DNA from: Paracandidimonas soli
GTDB lineage: Bacteria; Pseudomonadota; Gammaproteobacteria; Burkholderiales; Burkholderiaceae_B
Reading direction: 5' to 3'
DNA: 64,000 nucleotides
Assembly: GCF_004342005.1 (NCBI RefSeq)
Contig: NZ_SMBX01000011.1
Location: 31,483 to 95,482, forward strand
Translations under genes and position numbers: made by a program
Part shown: positions 53,739-62,798 of the stretch, one piece after another
How the letters are laid out: every line of letters starts with the position of its first letter
Position numbering within the stretch: position 1 is the first letter of the stretch
Notes under the pieces: generated by a model
Databases searched by the model: none
The model's input: the letters and a program-made list of their open reading frames with translations, nothing else
What the model was told of the DNA's origin: nothing

Positions 53739-54758
53739 ATGTTGAAGAAAGCTGGATTTTTCTTAGCGGCGCTGTGGGCTGCATTGGTATTTTCCGTACC
53801 GGCAGCACAGGCCCAAAGCGGTCCGCGGGAACTGCTGAATGCTTCCTACGATCCCACGCGCGAGCTGTACCGCGAGATCAATGAAAGCTTTATCGGAAAG
53901 TACAGGCAGCAGCACGGCGTCGACCTCACGATCCGGCAATCGCACGGCGGCGCCGCCCGCCAGGCGCGGGCGGTCATCGATGGCCTGGAGGCCGATGTCG
54001 TAACGCTGGCGCTGGCGTATGACATCGATGCCATCGCCGATTCCGGCCTGTTGCCCCAGGACTGGCAGGCGCGCCTGCCGCTGAACAGCGCTCCCTATAC
54101 TTCGACCATCGTGTTCCTGGTGCGCAAGGGCAATCCCAAGAACCTGAAGGACTGGGATGACCTGGCCAAGGACGGGGTGCAGGTGATTACGCCCAACCCC
54201 AAGACTTCGGGCGGTGCGCGCTGGAACTACCTGGCTGCCTGGGCTTTCGAACTGGAGCGCACCGGAGGCGATCAAGCCAAAGCCCAGGAGTTCGTACGGC
54301 GGATCTACCGCAATGTGCCAGTGCTGGACACCGGCGCGCGCGGCTCGACCACCACCTTCGTGGAGCGAGGTCTGGGCGACGTGCTGCTGGCCTGGGAGAA
54401 CGAAGCCTTCCTGGCGCTCAATGAGCTCGGGCCCGATCAATTCGACATCGTGGTGCCTTCGCTCTCAATCCTGGCGGAGCCTCCAGTAGCGATCGTGGAC
54501 AAGAATGTGGATCGCCGGGGCACGCGCGCCGTGGCGCAGGCTTACCTGGAGTATCTGTATACGCCGCAGGCCCAGGAAATCATCGCCAGGAATTACTACC
54601 GTCCGTCGGACAAAGATGTGGCCGAAAAATACCGGGATCAATTTCCGGTGGCCAAGCTGGTGACCATCGACGGCGCATTCGGCGGCTGGCGCCAGGCCCA
54701 GAAGGCGCACTTCGCCGATGGCGGCACCTTCGATCAGATCTACCAGCCGGGCAAGTAG
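53739..54758 (+). CDS. sbp: Sulfate/thiosulfate ABC transporter substrate-binding protein
   Basis: 339 residues from the ATG at 53739 (AAGGTGA upstream; a GTG lies at 53730). Signal peptide [18 protein letters not shown], cleaved near AQAQ. The sulfate-binding fold shows in [44 protein letters not shown] and the [13 protein letters not shown] loop. It passes sulfate to CysTW. Confidence 0.95.
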   Translation: MLKKAGFFLAALWAALVFSVPAAQAQSGPRELLNASYDPTRELYREINESFIGKYRQQHGVDLTIRQSHGGAARQARAVIDGLEADVVTLALAYDIDAIADSGLLPQDWQARLPLNSAPYTSTIVFLVRKGNPKNLKDWDDLAKDGVQVITPNPKTSGGARWNYLAAWAFELERTGGDQAKAQEFVRRIYRNVPVLDTGARGSTTTFVERGLGDVLLAWENEAFLALNELGPDQFDIVVPSLSILAEPPVAIVDKNVDRRGTRAVAQAYLEYLYTPQAQEIIARNYYRPSDKDVAEKYRDQFPVAKLVTIDGAFGGWRQAQKAHFADGGTFDQIYQPGK

Positions 54759-54801
54759 TTCCAGACATGACGAGATCCTTCCCTGCCGCCATGGAGCATC
54801 C

Positions 54802-55689
54802 ATGAGCTCGCCATCTCTTCCGGCCCAGGCGCCCGCCTTGGCGCATCGGACTTCGCGGCATCGCCGCGCCGGCGTGCTGCCCGGCTTCGGCCTGACCATG
54901 GGCTACTCCGTGCTCTACCTGAGCTTGCTGGTGCTGATCCCCCTGACCACCCTGCCGATCAAATCGGCCGAGCTCGGCTGGACGGACTTCTGGCGCATCA
55001 TCACCGAGCCCCGGGTGGTAGCGTCCTACCAGCTCACTTTTGGCGCTGCTCTGGCGGCCGCCCTGGTCAATGCCGTCTTTGGCCTGATCGTGGCCTGGGT
55101 TCTGGTACGCTATTCCTTCCCCGGCAAGAAACTGGTCGATGCCCTGGTCGATCTGCCTTTCGCCCTGCCCACCGCGGTGGCCGGCATTGCGCTCACCGCG
55201 CTGTACGCCACGAATGGCTGGATCGGCGCCCCCCTGCACCAGTGGTTCGGCTGGAAGATCGCCTATACGCCCGCCGGCATCGTCGTGGCGTTGGTCTTCA
55301 TCGGCCTGCCCTTCGTAGTGCGCACGGTTCAGCCCGTGCTGCAGGATGTGGAGCGGGAACTGGAAGAGGCGGCTGCCAGCCTGGGCGCCGGCCGCTGGTC
55401 GACATTCTGGAAAGTCCTGTTGCCCACGCTGCTTCCCGCCTTGCTGACCGGGTTCGCCCTGGCCTTTGCCCGCGCGGTGGGCGAGTACGGCTCCGTGGTT
55501 TTCATCGCCGGCAACATGCCCATGGTCTCCGAAATCACGCCGCTGTTGATCATCGCAAAGCTTGAGCAGTACGACTATGCGGGCGCGGCAGCCATCGCCA
55601 CGGTCATGCTGGTGTTTTCCTTCCTGCTGCTGTTGCTGATTAATGTCCTGCAATGGTGGCAGGATCGGCAGAATGGCCGGAGGGTATGA
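54802..55689 (+). CDS. cysT: Sulfate ABC transporter permease CysT
   Basis: 295 residues from the ATG at 54802 (GGAG 6 nt upstream). Six predicted membrane helices; the ATPase-contact EAA loop is [44 protein letters not shown] is typical of CysT. Overlaps cysW at TGATG. Confidence 0.94.
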   Translation: MSSPSLPAQAPALAHRTSRHRRAGVLPGFGLTMGYSVLYLSLLVLIPLTTLPIKSAELGWTDFWRIITEPRVVASYQLTFGAALAAALVNAVFGLIVAWVLVRYSFPGKKLVDALVDLPFALPTAVAGIALTALYATNGWIGAPLHQWFGWKIAYTPAGIVVALVFIGLPFVVRTVQPVLQDVERELEEAAASLGAGRWSTFWKVLLPTLLPALLTGFALAFARAVGEYGSVVFIAGNMPMVSEITPLLIIAKLEQYDYAGAAAIATVMLVFSFLLLLLINVLQWWQDRQNGRRV

Positions 55690-56525
55690 TGGCGCGCGTT
55701 CATGACCATCTGAGCGAGCCTGCCTGGATCCGGGGCTGCTTGCAGGTTCTCGCTCTGGGCTTCCTGGCCTTGTTCCTGCTCGTGCCTCTGGCCGCCGTCT
55801 TCGTGGAAGCCTTCCGGCGTGGAATCGACCTGTACATACAGTCGATCACCGATCCTGATGCCTGGTCTGCCATCCGCCTGACGCTATGGATCGCCGCCAT
55901 CTCCCTGCCGGCGAACCTGCTGGCGGGCATCGCCGCCGCCTGGGCCATCACTCGCTTCCAGTTCCGCGGCAAGCAGTTTCTTGTCACCCTGATCGATCTT
56001 CCTTTCACAGTATCGCCCGTGGTGGCCGGCCTGATTTTCATCCTGCTGTTCGGCCGGCATGGCTGGTTCGGGCCGTTCCTGCTGGAGCACGACGTAAAGA
56101 TCGTCTATGCCGTCCCGGGTGTCGTGCTGGCCACCCTGTTCGTCACCTTTCCTTTCGTAGCGCGCTCCCTGATTCCCTTGATGCAGGCGCAAGGCAGCGA
56201 AGAAGAGCAGGCGGCGCTCACGCTGGGCGCCGGCGGGTGGACGATTTTCCGGCGAGTGACTTTGCCCAATGTGAAGTGGGGACTGCTGTACGGAGCGATC
56301 CTGAGCAATGCGCGCGCCATGGGCGAATTCGGCGCCGTCTCGGTGGTATCGGGACATGTGCGGGGTGTGACCAATACCATGACGCTGCACATCGAGATCC
56401 TCTACAACGAATACATGTTTTCGGCGGCATTCGCCGTGGCCTCGCTGCTGGCGCTGCTGGCCATGGTGACCTTGGCCCTCAAAAGCTGGATCGAACATAC
56501 CACCGGAGGAAAGCATGGGTATTGA
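55689..56525 (+). CDS. cysW: Sulfate ABC transporter permease CysW
   Basis: 278 residues from the ATG at 55689, sharing TGATG with the cysT stop (an ATG at 55686 sits too close to GGAGGG). Six membrane helices; the EAA loop region is EEQAALTLGAGGWTIFRRVTLP, and VSGHVRGVTNTMTLHIEILYNEY is the CysW signature. No cysA ATPase gene follows, so the ATPase must be encoded elsewhere. Confidence 0.94.
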   Translation: MARVHDHLSEPAWIRGCLQVLALGFLALFLLVPLAAVFVEAFRRGIDLYIQSITDPDAWSAIRLTLWIAAISLPANLLAGIAAAWAITRFQFRGKQFLVTLIDLPFTVSPVVAGLIFILLFGRHGWFGPFLLEHDVKIVYAVPGVVLATLFVTFPFVARSLIPLMQAQGSEEEQAALTLGAGGWTIFRRVTLPNVKWGLLYGAILSNARAMGEFGAVSVVSGHVRGVTNTMTLHIEILYNEYMFSAAFAVASLLALLAMVTLALKSWIEHTTGGKHGY

Positions 56526-57282
56526 AGCCGGGAGCCTGCCTCCTGAACTGGAGCGGCGCTGGGCGGACTTGCTTGAACGGCTGCAGCGGATCGCGCAGCG
56601 CTACCCGCAGGCGGCCTGCGCTTCATCGCTGGCCGCAGAGGACATGGTGCTGACGCATGCCATCCTGGGCTCTGGCCTGAACCTGGCCGTATTCTCGCTG
56701 GATACGGGCCGCCTGCATGCCGAGACCCTGGCCTTGCTGGATCGCATCCATCAGCGCTATGGCCGCCCCGTGGAAGTCTGGCATCCCGACCCTCAGGCCG
56801 TGCAGGAACATGTGCAGGAGCATGGCGCCTATGCCTTCTACGAAAGCCTGGCGCTGCGCAAGGCCTGCTGCCACATCCGCAAGGTGGAACCCCTGCGAAG
56901 GGCGCTGCGTGGGCGGGGCGCCTGGATTACCGGCCAGCGCCGTGAGCAGGCCGCCACGCGCCATGAACTGCCGCTTGAAGAGGATGATGCCGTATTCGGC
57001 CTGCGCAAGTTCAACCCCTTGGCGGACTGGTCGCACGAAGACATCTGGCAGACCATCCGCTGGTTCGACATTCCCTACAACCCCCTGCATGATCAGGGCT
57101 ACCCGTCGATCGGCTGCGAGCCCTGTACGCGCGCCATCAAGCCGGGCGAAGACCTGCGCGCCGGGCGCTGGTGGTGGGAATCCGCCGACTCCAAGGAGTG
57201 CGGCCTGCATGCCGGCAATCTGCGCACGGCCGCGCCGCCGCCCGCCCAACCCGGGCGAGGCTCCGCCCCAACCCAAGAATAG
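56515..57282 (+). CDS. cysH: Adenylylsulfate (APS) reductase, assimilatory [4Fe-4S] type
   Basis: 255 residues, overlapping cysW by 11 nt. The Cys118-Cys119 (ACCHIRK) and Cys201/Cys204 (GCEPC) pairs bind a [4Fe-4S] cluster, and Cys229 (KECGLH) is the catalytic cysteine. Those four ligands mark the APS-using type (thioredoxin-dependent) rather than the PAPS-using enzyme of E. coli. No cysC kinase is present, which agrees with direct APS reduction. The ATP/APS loop is SSLAAEDMVLTH. Confidence 0.93.
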   Translation: MGIEAGSLPPELERRWADLLERLQRIAQRYPQAACASSLAAEDMVLTHAILGSGLNLAVFSLDTGRLHAETLALLDRIHQRYGRPVEVWHPDPQAVQEHVQEHGAYAFYESLALRKACCHIRKVEPLRRALRGRGAWITGQRREQAATRHELPLEEDDAVFGLRKFNPLADWSHEDIWQTIRWFDIPYNPLHDQGYPSIGCEPCTRAIKPGEDLRAGRWWWESADSKECGLHAGNLRTAAPPPAQPGRGSAPTQE

Positions 57283-57290
57283 GAACTCTC

Positions 57291-58199
57291 ATGGTCGCAT
57301 TGAAGATCGACAGCCATCTGGACTGGCTCGAAGCCGAATCCATCCATATCCTGCGCGAGGTAGCCGCGGAATGCGAACGTCCGGTACTGCTGTTTTCCGG
57401 CGGCAAGGACTCCTGCGTCCTGCTGCGCCTGGCCGAGAAGGCATTTCGTCCAGGACCTTTCCCGTTCCCATTGATGCACATCGACACCGGCCACAATTTC
57501 GATGAGGTCATCCAGTTTCGCGACCTGCGCGTCCAGGAACTGGGCGAGACGCTGATCGTTCGCAGTGTCGAGGACTCCATGGCGCGCGGCTCGGTCGTGC
57601 TGCGCCAGGCTACGGACTCACGCAATGCCGCCCAGGCCGTCACCCTGCTGGAGGCCATCGAGGAATTCGGCTTCACCGCCTGCATCGGCGGCGCCCGGCG
57701 CGACGAGGAAAAGGCGCGCGCCAAGGAGCGCATCTTCTCGTTCCGCGATGGCTTCGGACAATGGGATCCCAAGGCGCAGCGACCGGAACTCTGGAATCTG
57801 TACAACACCCAGGTCCATGCCGGCGAGAATATCCGGGTCTTCCCGATCTCCAACTGGACGGAGCTGGATGTCTGGCAGTACATCCGCCAGGAGGATATCA
57901 GCCTGCCCAGCATCTATTACGCGCATGAGCGGCCCGTGGTGCGTCGCCGCGGGCTGCTCGTGCCCATCACCCCGTTGACCCCGCCCCAGGACGGAGAAAC
58001 CGTGGAGACGCTGTCCGTCCGGTTCCGCACGGTGGGCGACATCTCCTGCACTTGCCCGGTGGCCTCGGAAGCCGCCCGGGTGGAAGACATCATTACCGAA
58101 ACCGCACTCACCACCATTACCGAACGGGGCGCCACGCGGATGGATGACCAGACATCCGAAGCGTCGATGGAGCGCCGCAAGCGCGAAGGATACTTCTGA
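57291..58199 (+). CDS. cysD: Sulfate adenylyltransferase subunit 2
   Basis: 302 residues from the ATG at 57291 (AGGA upstream), 8 bp after cysH. The PP-loop SGGKDS (36-41) starts the ATP pyrophosphatase-type fold; IGGARRDEEKARAKERIFS and the ending ERRKREGYF are invariant in CysD. With CysN it makes APS from ATP and sulfate. Confidence 0.96.
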   Translation: MVALKIDSHLDWLEAESIHILREVAAECERPVLLFSGGKDSCVLLRLAEKAFRPGPFPFPLMHIDTGHNFDEVIQFRDLRVQELGETLIVRSVEDSMARGSVVLRQATDSRNAAQAVTLLEAIEEFGFTACIGGARRDEEKARAKERIFSFRDGFGQWDPKAQRPELWNLYNTQVHAGENIRVFPISNWTELDVWQYIRQEDISLPSIYYAHERPVVRRRGLLVPITPLTPPQDGETVETLSVRFRTVGDISCTCPVASEAARVEDIITETALTTITERGATRMDDQTSEASMERRKREGYF

Positions 58200-58200
58200 T

Positions 58201-59511
58201 ATGAACGCACCCTACGAATCCCTGCAGGTGGAACGCGATCACAACGTGCTGCGTTTCATCACAGCCGGCTCGGTGGACGATGGCAAATCCACGCTGATCG
58301 GCCGCCTGCTCTACGACAGCAAAGGCGTTTATGCCGACCAGCTGCAGGCAGTGGCCGCCTCGCGCTATCGGCGCGGCCCGGCCGATGACCTGAACCTGGC
58401 TCTGCTCACCGATGGCCTGGAAGCCGAGCGGGAGCAGGGCATTACCATCGACGTGGCCTACCGCTATTTCACGACGCCCCGGCGCAAGTTCATTGTGGCC
58501 GATGCGCCCGGGCACGAGCAATACACGCGCAATATGGTGACCGGAGCTTCTACCGCGCATGCCGCCGTGATCCTCATCGATGCCACCAAGGTCCACGACG
58601 GGCAACTGCTGGTGCAGACACGCCGGCACAGTACCATCGCCCGGTTGCTGGGAGTACGGCACATCATCCTGGCCGTGAACAAGCTGGACCTGCTCGACTG
58701 GGACCCGGCCGTGTTTTCACGCATCACCCAATCCTATGCCGAACTCGCCGGACGCCTGGGCATCGCCCAGTTCCGGGCAATTCCCGTCTCCGCCCTGCTG
58801 GGCGACAATGTCGTGCATTCCTCCGGGAATACGCCCTGGTACCAGGGGCCCACATTGCTGGAGCACCTGGAATCACTGGAGGCCGGCGTCAGCCAGGAGC
58901 ACGGCCCATTGCGTTTTTCCGTGCAGTGGGTAATGCGCCACAACGGCCACCAGGCCGATGATCTGCGCGCTTATGCCGGACAGGTCGTGAGCGGCGCCTT
59001 GCGCGTCGGGGAGTCGATCGTGGTGCAGCCATCGGGCGTCCAGGCCACGATCCAGCAATTGCTCAACCATGATGGTCCCGTACCGGAAGCGCGCGCCGGA
59101 TCGCCCGTGACCGTAGTACTGAGTGAAAATGTCGATGTATCGCGCGGCGATTGGTTCAGCCATGCCGTGGATGCGCCCCTGGTCGGCAACGCCTTCGAGG
59201 CCGACCTCGCCTGGCTCGATGCCCGGCCGCTCAGCACTCAGCGGCGCTACCTGGTCAAGCATGGCGCCAGGATCAGCAGCGCGCGGGTGCGCCAGGTGCA
59301 TACCCGGCGCGATCTCCAGAAACTGGAAGAACTGCCTGCCGGAGAAGCCGTGCTGGCCATGAACGATATCGGCCGCGTATCGATCCAGGTCCGGGACGCT
59401 CTTGCGGTGGACAGCTATACCCGGCTGCCCGCCACCGGCGCATTCATCCTGATCGACGAAGCCACGCACCAGACAGTCGCGGGAGGGATGATCCGCGGCG
59501 AAGCCCAGTAA
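58201..59511 (+). CDS. cysN: Sulfate adenylyltransferase subunit 1 (GTPase)
   Basis: 436 residues from the ATG at 58201, one base after cysD. EF-Tu-like GTPase: P-loop GSVDDGKS (23-30), DAPGHEQY (101-108) and NKLD (160-163), then two beta-barrel domains. GTP hydrolysis drives the CysD reaction. There is no fused CysC kinase domain, in line with the APS-type CysH. Last gene of the cluster. Confidence 0.95.
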   Translation: MNAPYESLQVERDHNVLRFITAGSVDDGKSTLIGRLLYDSKGVYADQLQAVAASRYRRGPADDLNLALLTDGLEAEREQGITIDVAYRYFTTPRRKFIVADAPGHEQYTRNMVTGASTAHAAVILIDATKVHDGQLLVQTRRHSTIARLLGVRHIILAVNKLDLLDWDPAVFSRITQSYAELAGRLGIAQFRAIPVSALLGDNVVHSSGNTPWYQGPTLLEHLESLEAGVSQEHGPLRFSVQWVMRHNGHQADDLRAYAGQVVSGALRVGESIVVQPSGVQATIQQLLNHDGPVPEARAGSPVTVVLSENVDVSRGDWFSHAVDAPLVGNAFEADLAWLDARPLSTQRRYLVKHGARISSARVRQVHTRRDLQKLEELPAGEAVLAMNDIGRVSIQVRDALAVDSYTRLPATGAFILIDEATHQTVAGGMIRGEAQ

Positions 59512-59650
59512 GGTCCCAGCACAGCGGCTGTCCATGGCCGCACAGCGCTCCCGCCCCGGCAAGCGCCAAACACAGAGGAGAGTCCGCGCAGTCCAGCAAA
59601 TTGCCTCTTGCATAAATGCTAAATTCGTATTCGACGATGACGGAGGCAAT

Positions 59651-60952
59651 ATGCTTGAACCAGGCACTGTCCGAAGCGGGGATCGGCCATCGCGCGAGGC
59701 GGCCATGGGCGGGGATGCCGCCGCCGAACCGCCGGAAGCTTTCACGATCGCCGCCCCGATCGACCTGCAAGACCGGATCGCGGCTGCGCTCTTCACTTAT
59801 TCCGACCTGTTTGCGGCAGCGCGGCGGCGCCTGCTGTACATTCTCGGATGGGTGGTGCCGGTGTTGCTGGCGATGACGGGTTTCTCGTCCTGGCAGGAGG
59901 GCGATCGCCAGGATATCAGCGCTTTTGTCTCCCGCTTCGCCGCCGACCTGCTCGGCCTGGGCGGTCTGCCCATTCTGGTCGTCGTCGTGCCGGTGCTGCT
60001 CTATTACGCCATCCAGCCCACTCTCGTTCGCAGTCGCCTGAAACGCTGGTACCGGGACGAGCGACTCGACCAACCCATCTCCGCAACCTATCGCTTTGAA
60101 CCGGGCGGCATCACCGTGTTTCTGCCCGGACGCCGGACTGTGCTCGCCTGCTCGCGCATTAGCGGTGTAGCCGAAACAACCACGCATCTCTTCATCCAGC
60201 TCAAGGATATCGAGGACGTCCTCACCCTGCCGCTGCGCCTGCTATCCGGCGAACAGATCGCGCATATCAAGGCATGGGCCGCATCCTGCCATGCCGGCGC
60301 CGTCGGAGCAGCTCACAGCCTGCCGGAACAGGAAGCGCCTCCCGATCGGCCGCCGCTGCTGTCCACGCGGTTTCAACTGACCGAGGAAGACCGCGCCGTC
60401 GCGCTGGGCTGGCAGATGGAGCGCCCCGGTATGTGGCGCCGTCGCCGTCGCGGCTTCATCCTCGCCTTTCTGGCCACCGCCCTCATCGTGCCGCTGATCT
60501 TCGGCTTTCTCTGGCTGCTGGACCCTGTACGGGTTCCCCTCCGTTATGCCTTGCCACTCTTCGTCGAGATGTTCGCGACCACCTTCTGGCAATATGTGCT
60601 CGGTTTCTGGGCGCTCATCGCCGTCATCATCGTCCTGCACCCCTGGGCGCGGCGCCGGCATGCACGTCAGCTCGCGCGGCAGATACAGAAACGGGTGCAG
60701 GCTTATGAGTACGAAGTGCGGCTTTACGACGACAGGCTCGAAGTCTGGCAGGATGGCTGGCGCAACAGCTTCGAGACGGCCAGCCTCGAAGGCATCGAGC
60801 GCCGGGACGAGCATTTCATCCTGCTCCGGAAGGAAGACGAACCTCTGATCCTGCCGCTGCGCGCGCTCGATGGCGACAAGCTGTCCATCTTCGAGCGCGC
60901 CATCGCTCGCCGCATCGGCGGGGAAAACCATCGGCCGGAGGCAAGAACATGA
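59651..60952 (+). CDS. Membrane protein with two YcxB-like units
   Basis: 433 residues from the ATG at 59651, with GGAGG 4 nt upstream; the frame is open from 59534. Two similar halves are visible: about 30-210 (two membrane helices, then a beta-rich YRFEPGGITVFLPGRRTVLA / LTLPLRLLSGEQI segment) and about 240-420 (two helices, then YEVRLYDDRLEVWQDGWRNS / LILPLRALDGDKL). The soluble halves resemble the YcxB C-terminal domain. The duplication within one chain is unusual. It overlaps the secreted-protein gene that follows by ATGA, so the two products probably act together. Confidence 0.72.
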   Translation: MLEPGTVRSGDRPSREAAMGGDAAAEPPEAFTIAAPIDLQDRIAAALFTYSDLFAAARRRLLYILGWVVPVLLAMTGFSSWQEGDRQDISAFVSRFAADLLGLGGLPILVVVVPVLLYYAIQPTLVRSRLKRWYRDERLDQPISATYRFEPGGITVFLPGRRTVLACSRISGVAETTTHLFIQLKDIEDVLTLPLRLLSGEQIAHIKAWAASCHAGAVGAAHSLPEQEAPPDRPPLLSTRFQLTEEDRAVALGWQMERPGMWRRRRRGFILAFLATALIVPLIFGFLWLLDPVRVPLRYALPLFVEMFATTFWQYVLGFWALIAVIIVLHPWARRRHARQLARQIQKRVQAYEYEVRLYDDRLEVWQDGWRNSFETASLEGIERRDEHFILLRKEDEPLILPLRALDGDKLSIFERAIARRIGGENHRPEART

Positions 60953-61539
60953 GAAAGCCACGCGCAATCGACGTCGCTGCGCTGTTCGCGGCGCTGGTGC
61001 TTTCAGCAGCGATGAAGATCTCCTGGGCCGAGACCATCGCCATGCCTCACGGACTCTCGGTCGAAATACCCGAGGGCTGGGTAGTGGAGGGCTCGCCTGA
61101 GGGTACGCTTTCCAAGACCGGACTCCGCCGGGTGCGGTTCGTTTGCCAAAGCGAAGCCTGCGAGCAAACACAGGAAACCTGCACCATCCTCATGCGCGAG
61201 CAAAAGATAGAAGGCGAGGACGACACAGCCAAGCTGCACGCGCTCTATGCGTCGCCTTTCAAGCGCTACTTTCGTCTGCGCGCCGTACTGCGCGCGACCG
61301 GCCGCGACGCCGAGATCCGCAAGCCGCTCGAGCTGGTGCGCATCGGCGATCGAGAATGGCATCGGGTCGAGACCGATGCGCGGCACAACTACAAATCAGG
61401 CTTGTTTGCCGAGACGGTCGTCGACGGCCTCTATGTCGGCGGGATCTGCAAGTCCTGCGAAACGGGCGAGGAGCGCCACCTGAGCGGCCTGCAGATACTG
61501 GCCAGCCTGAAATCGAACAGGGACGCCATCGCAAATTGA
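60949..61539 (+). CDS. Hypothetical secreted protein
   Basis: 196 residues. N-terminal signal peptide (about 1-27, AALFAALVLSAAM), then a mature domain with paired cysteines (CQSEACEQTQETC and CKSC) that may form disulfides. Starts within the stop of the YcxB-like gene (ATGA). No family recognised; PHGLSVEIPEGW is reminiscent of small lipoprotein/PsbP-like beta proteins. Confidence 0.66.
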   Translation: MRKPRAIDVAALFAALVLSAAMKISWAETIAMPHGLSVEIPEGWVVEGSPEGTLSKTGLRRVRFVCQSEACEQTQETCTILMREQKIEGEDDTAKLHALYASPFKRYFRLRAVLRATGRDAEIRKPLELVRIGDREWHRVETDARHNYKSGLFAETVVDGLYVGGICKSCETGEERHLSGLQILASLKSNRDAIAN

Positions 61540-61639
61540 TATCATTGAACAAATGGCGGCCATGGCGGGATTCGAGCTGGCGTTATGGGGTATGATCCCC
61601 ACCAAAATCGTATCAAGTAGTACCCTGGAAGTACCCAAA

Positions 61640-61750
61640 ATGTTTGATTGGTTCCCTATAGTCTTCATTGCATTCAAGCTGATCGTGTTCGGCACAGGCA
61701 TGTTTTTCGCCATTAAGTGGCATTACGATCAAGGGAAGAAGAAGAAATAA
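61640..61750 (+). CDS. Small membrane protein, 36 residues
   Basis: MFDWFPIVFIAFKLIVFGTG begins a single hydrophobic helix of about 20 residues that ends in a basic YDQGKKKK tail, giving an N-out/C-in orientation by the positive-inside rule. GGAAG lies about 10 nt before the ATG. The frame extends upstream to 61553 without membrane or codon support. Function unknown. Confidence 0.55.
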   Translation: MFDWFPIVFIAFKLIVFGTGMFFAIKWHYDQGKKKK

Positions 61751-61838
61751 CGCAACCGGTTGTTGATGGTCATGATTTCGTAAGCGCCCCCTATAGACCC
61801 CATAGCCAGTAGAATTTCGGACCATCCCCCACCTGGAG

Positions 61839-61922
61839 ACTCTCTTGCAGCGCTTGCGCGAGCCGGAGACGCAGAATGCCCGACTCAAACGCATGCATAC
61901 CGATCCGGTGCTGTCTCGCTGA
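61839..61922 (+). mobile_element. Relic of an IS3-family transposase (OrfA end)
   Basis: The 28-codon segment reads RLREPETQNARLKRMHTD, close to the leucine-zipper end of IS3-family OrfA (usually RLRELEAENARLKRMYAD). It stops at 61922, with no terminal repeats or OrfB seen. It is next to the tRNA fragment, a common insertion hotspot. Confidence 0.5.
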
Positions 61923-61941
61923 GGGGGCCTCCCCACCGCCA

Positions 61942-61970
61942 CAAAAAATAAAAGCCCCGAAAGGGGCTTA
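61942..61970 (-). terminator. Terminator downstream of the tRNA-Ser 3' end
   Basis: On the minus strand AAGCCCC-TTTC-GGGGCTT is followed by TTATTTTTTG, a good intrinsic terminator located 27 bp past the tRNA CCA end. Confidence 0.8.
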
Positions 61971-61997
61971 ATATTTACACGTAAGTGCTTGAATCAA

Positions 61998-62060
61998 TGG
62001 CGGACAGGGTGGGATTCGAACCCACGGTACGCTTATCACGTACGCCTGATTTCGAGTCAC
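61998..62060 (-). tRNA. 3' portion of tRNA-Ser(CGA), truncated; putative prophage attachment site
   Basis: Read on the minus strand, the sequence holds an anticodon loop CTCGAAA (anticodon CGA at 62052-62054), a long variable arm (GTACG/CGTAC), the T arm GTGGG-TTCGAAT-CCCAC and a 3' acceptor strand CCTGTCC-G-CCA ending at 61998. The matching 5' acceptor GGACAGG and D arm are missing; upstream sequence is AT-rich. Phage integration into tRNA 3' halves leaves exactly this fragment at one junction, and phage lysis genes follow at once. Confidence 0.8.
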
Positions 62061-62282
62061 GCGCCCCATAAGCTATTATAAATAAATCCCTTTAAAATCA
62101 AGACCAACTGATGCTATCCGTTCCCTGAATTACCGTTTATTTATACAGCTTAATGCCTACTCGGGGCGTATTTTGGTCACACAATAAAGAGCCAGCCAAG
62201 CACCACTACCTGCCACACAACCTGCCCCACGTCTCCGCCTCGATTTCCACGTAGCGCAGCACACGTATGGGGGTGGCGGCGT
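62061..62282. other. AT-rich junction segment between tRNA fragment and prophage genes
   Basis: No confident gene. AT-rich at 62080-62160. On the minus strand, after the Rz stop, one frame reads AATPIRVLRYVEIEAETWGR without a start codon and may be the tail of a lost phage gene. Confidence 0.35.
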
Positions 62283-62798
62283 CTATCTCGGCGTCAGGGC
62301 GTCGTAGCTCGCCTCACACGTCAGTCCCGCCCCTCGGGCAGCGTCTCCGTACTCTGCAAGCTCTCCAGCAGCTTGGCTAAGCCTGCCGAGCATGTAGGCA
62401 AGCAGATCGACGGCCTGGGCGGCTGTCGGGCCTCCCTCGGCAAGGGCGGGATACCTGGCGCGGGCGTCGGCAGCCAGCGCGTTGACTCGGTTGCGCAGCC
62501 GGTCAGCAGCAGCACGGGCAGAAGCAGCATCAGCAGCCGATGTTGCGGACATTTTTTCGGCATTATCACGGGCATTCTCCAGCGCGGCGTATCTGCGCCG
62601 CTCTTCGTCGAGCGTTGATTTCATGGCATCAGATGATGCTGTGGCGATGGACTCCAGCACCCACGCATGCTCGGCCTGTATGCGTGCCATGCTGGCATCG
62701 TGTCGCCAGCCCAGCACTATCCACGTCAGTGCCACGGATAGCGCCGCCACGGCCGCGTATCCGCGCCATCCTGCCAGCCTCCCGAGTAGCCATGTCAT
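62283..62798 (-). CDS. Phage lysis i-spanin, Rz-like (DUF2514 type)
   Basis: 171 residues from the ATG at 62798 with AGGAGG upstream. One N-terminal membrane helix (about 14-32, GYAAVAALSVALTWIVLGW), then a long alpha-helical, coiled-coil periplasmic region (Ala/Arg/Glu-rich). Overlaps the endolysin stop by ATGA. A second gene, Rz1-like, is embedded in another frame. Together they would fuse inner and outer membranes at lysis. Confidence 0.82.
   Translation of the reverse strand: MTWLLGRLAGWRGYAAVAALSVALTWIVLGWRHDASMARIQAEHAWVLESIATASSDAMKSTLDEERRRYAALENARDNAEKMSATSAADAASARAAADRLRNRVNALAADARARYPALAEGGPTAAQAVDLLAYMLGRLSQAAGELAEYGDAARGAGLTCEASYDALTPR
62321..62575 (-). CDS. Rz1-like o-spanin lipoprotein nested within the Rz gene
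   Basis: 84 residues in the +1 frame inside the Rz gene. A signal peptide with lipobox LLLTGC is followed by a proline-rich mature part (PTPAPGIPPLPREARQPPRP), the exact profile of Rz1. The start could be 62575, 62563 or a later ATG; GGAG lies just before 62575. Unlikely by chance at this place. Confidence 0.75.
   Translation of the reverse strand: MPVIMPKKCPQHRLLMLLLPVLLLTGCATESTRWLPTPAPGIPPLPREARQPPRPSICLPTCSAGLAKLLESLQSTETLPEGRD

Noticed and set aside
61553..61639. Longer start for the small membrane protein
   Set aside because: The extra N-terminal residues have no ribosome site and would not fit a single-helix protein; the ATG at 61640 is better placed.
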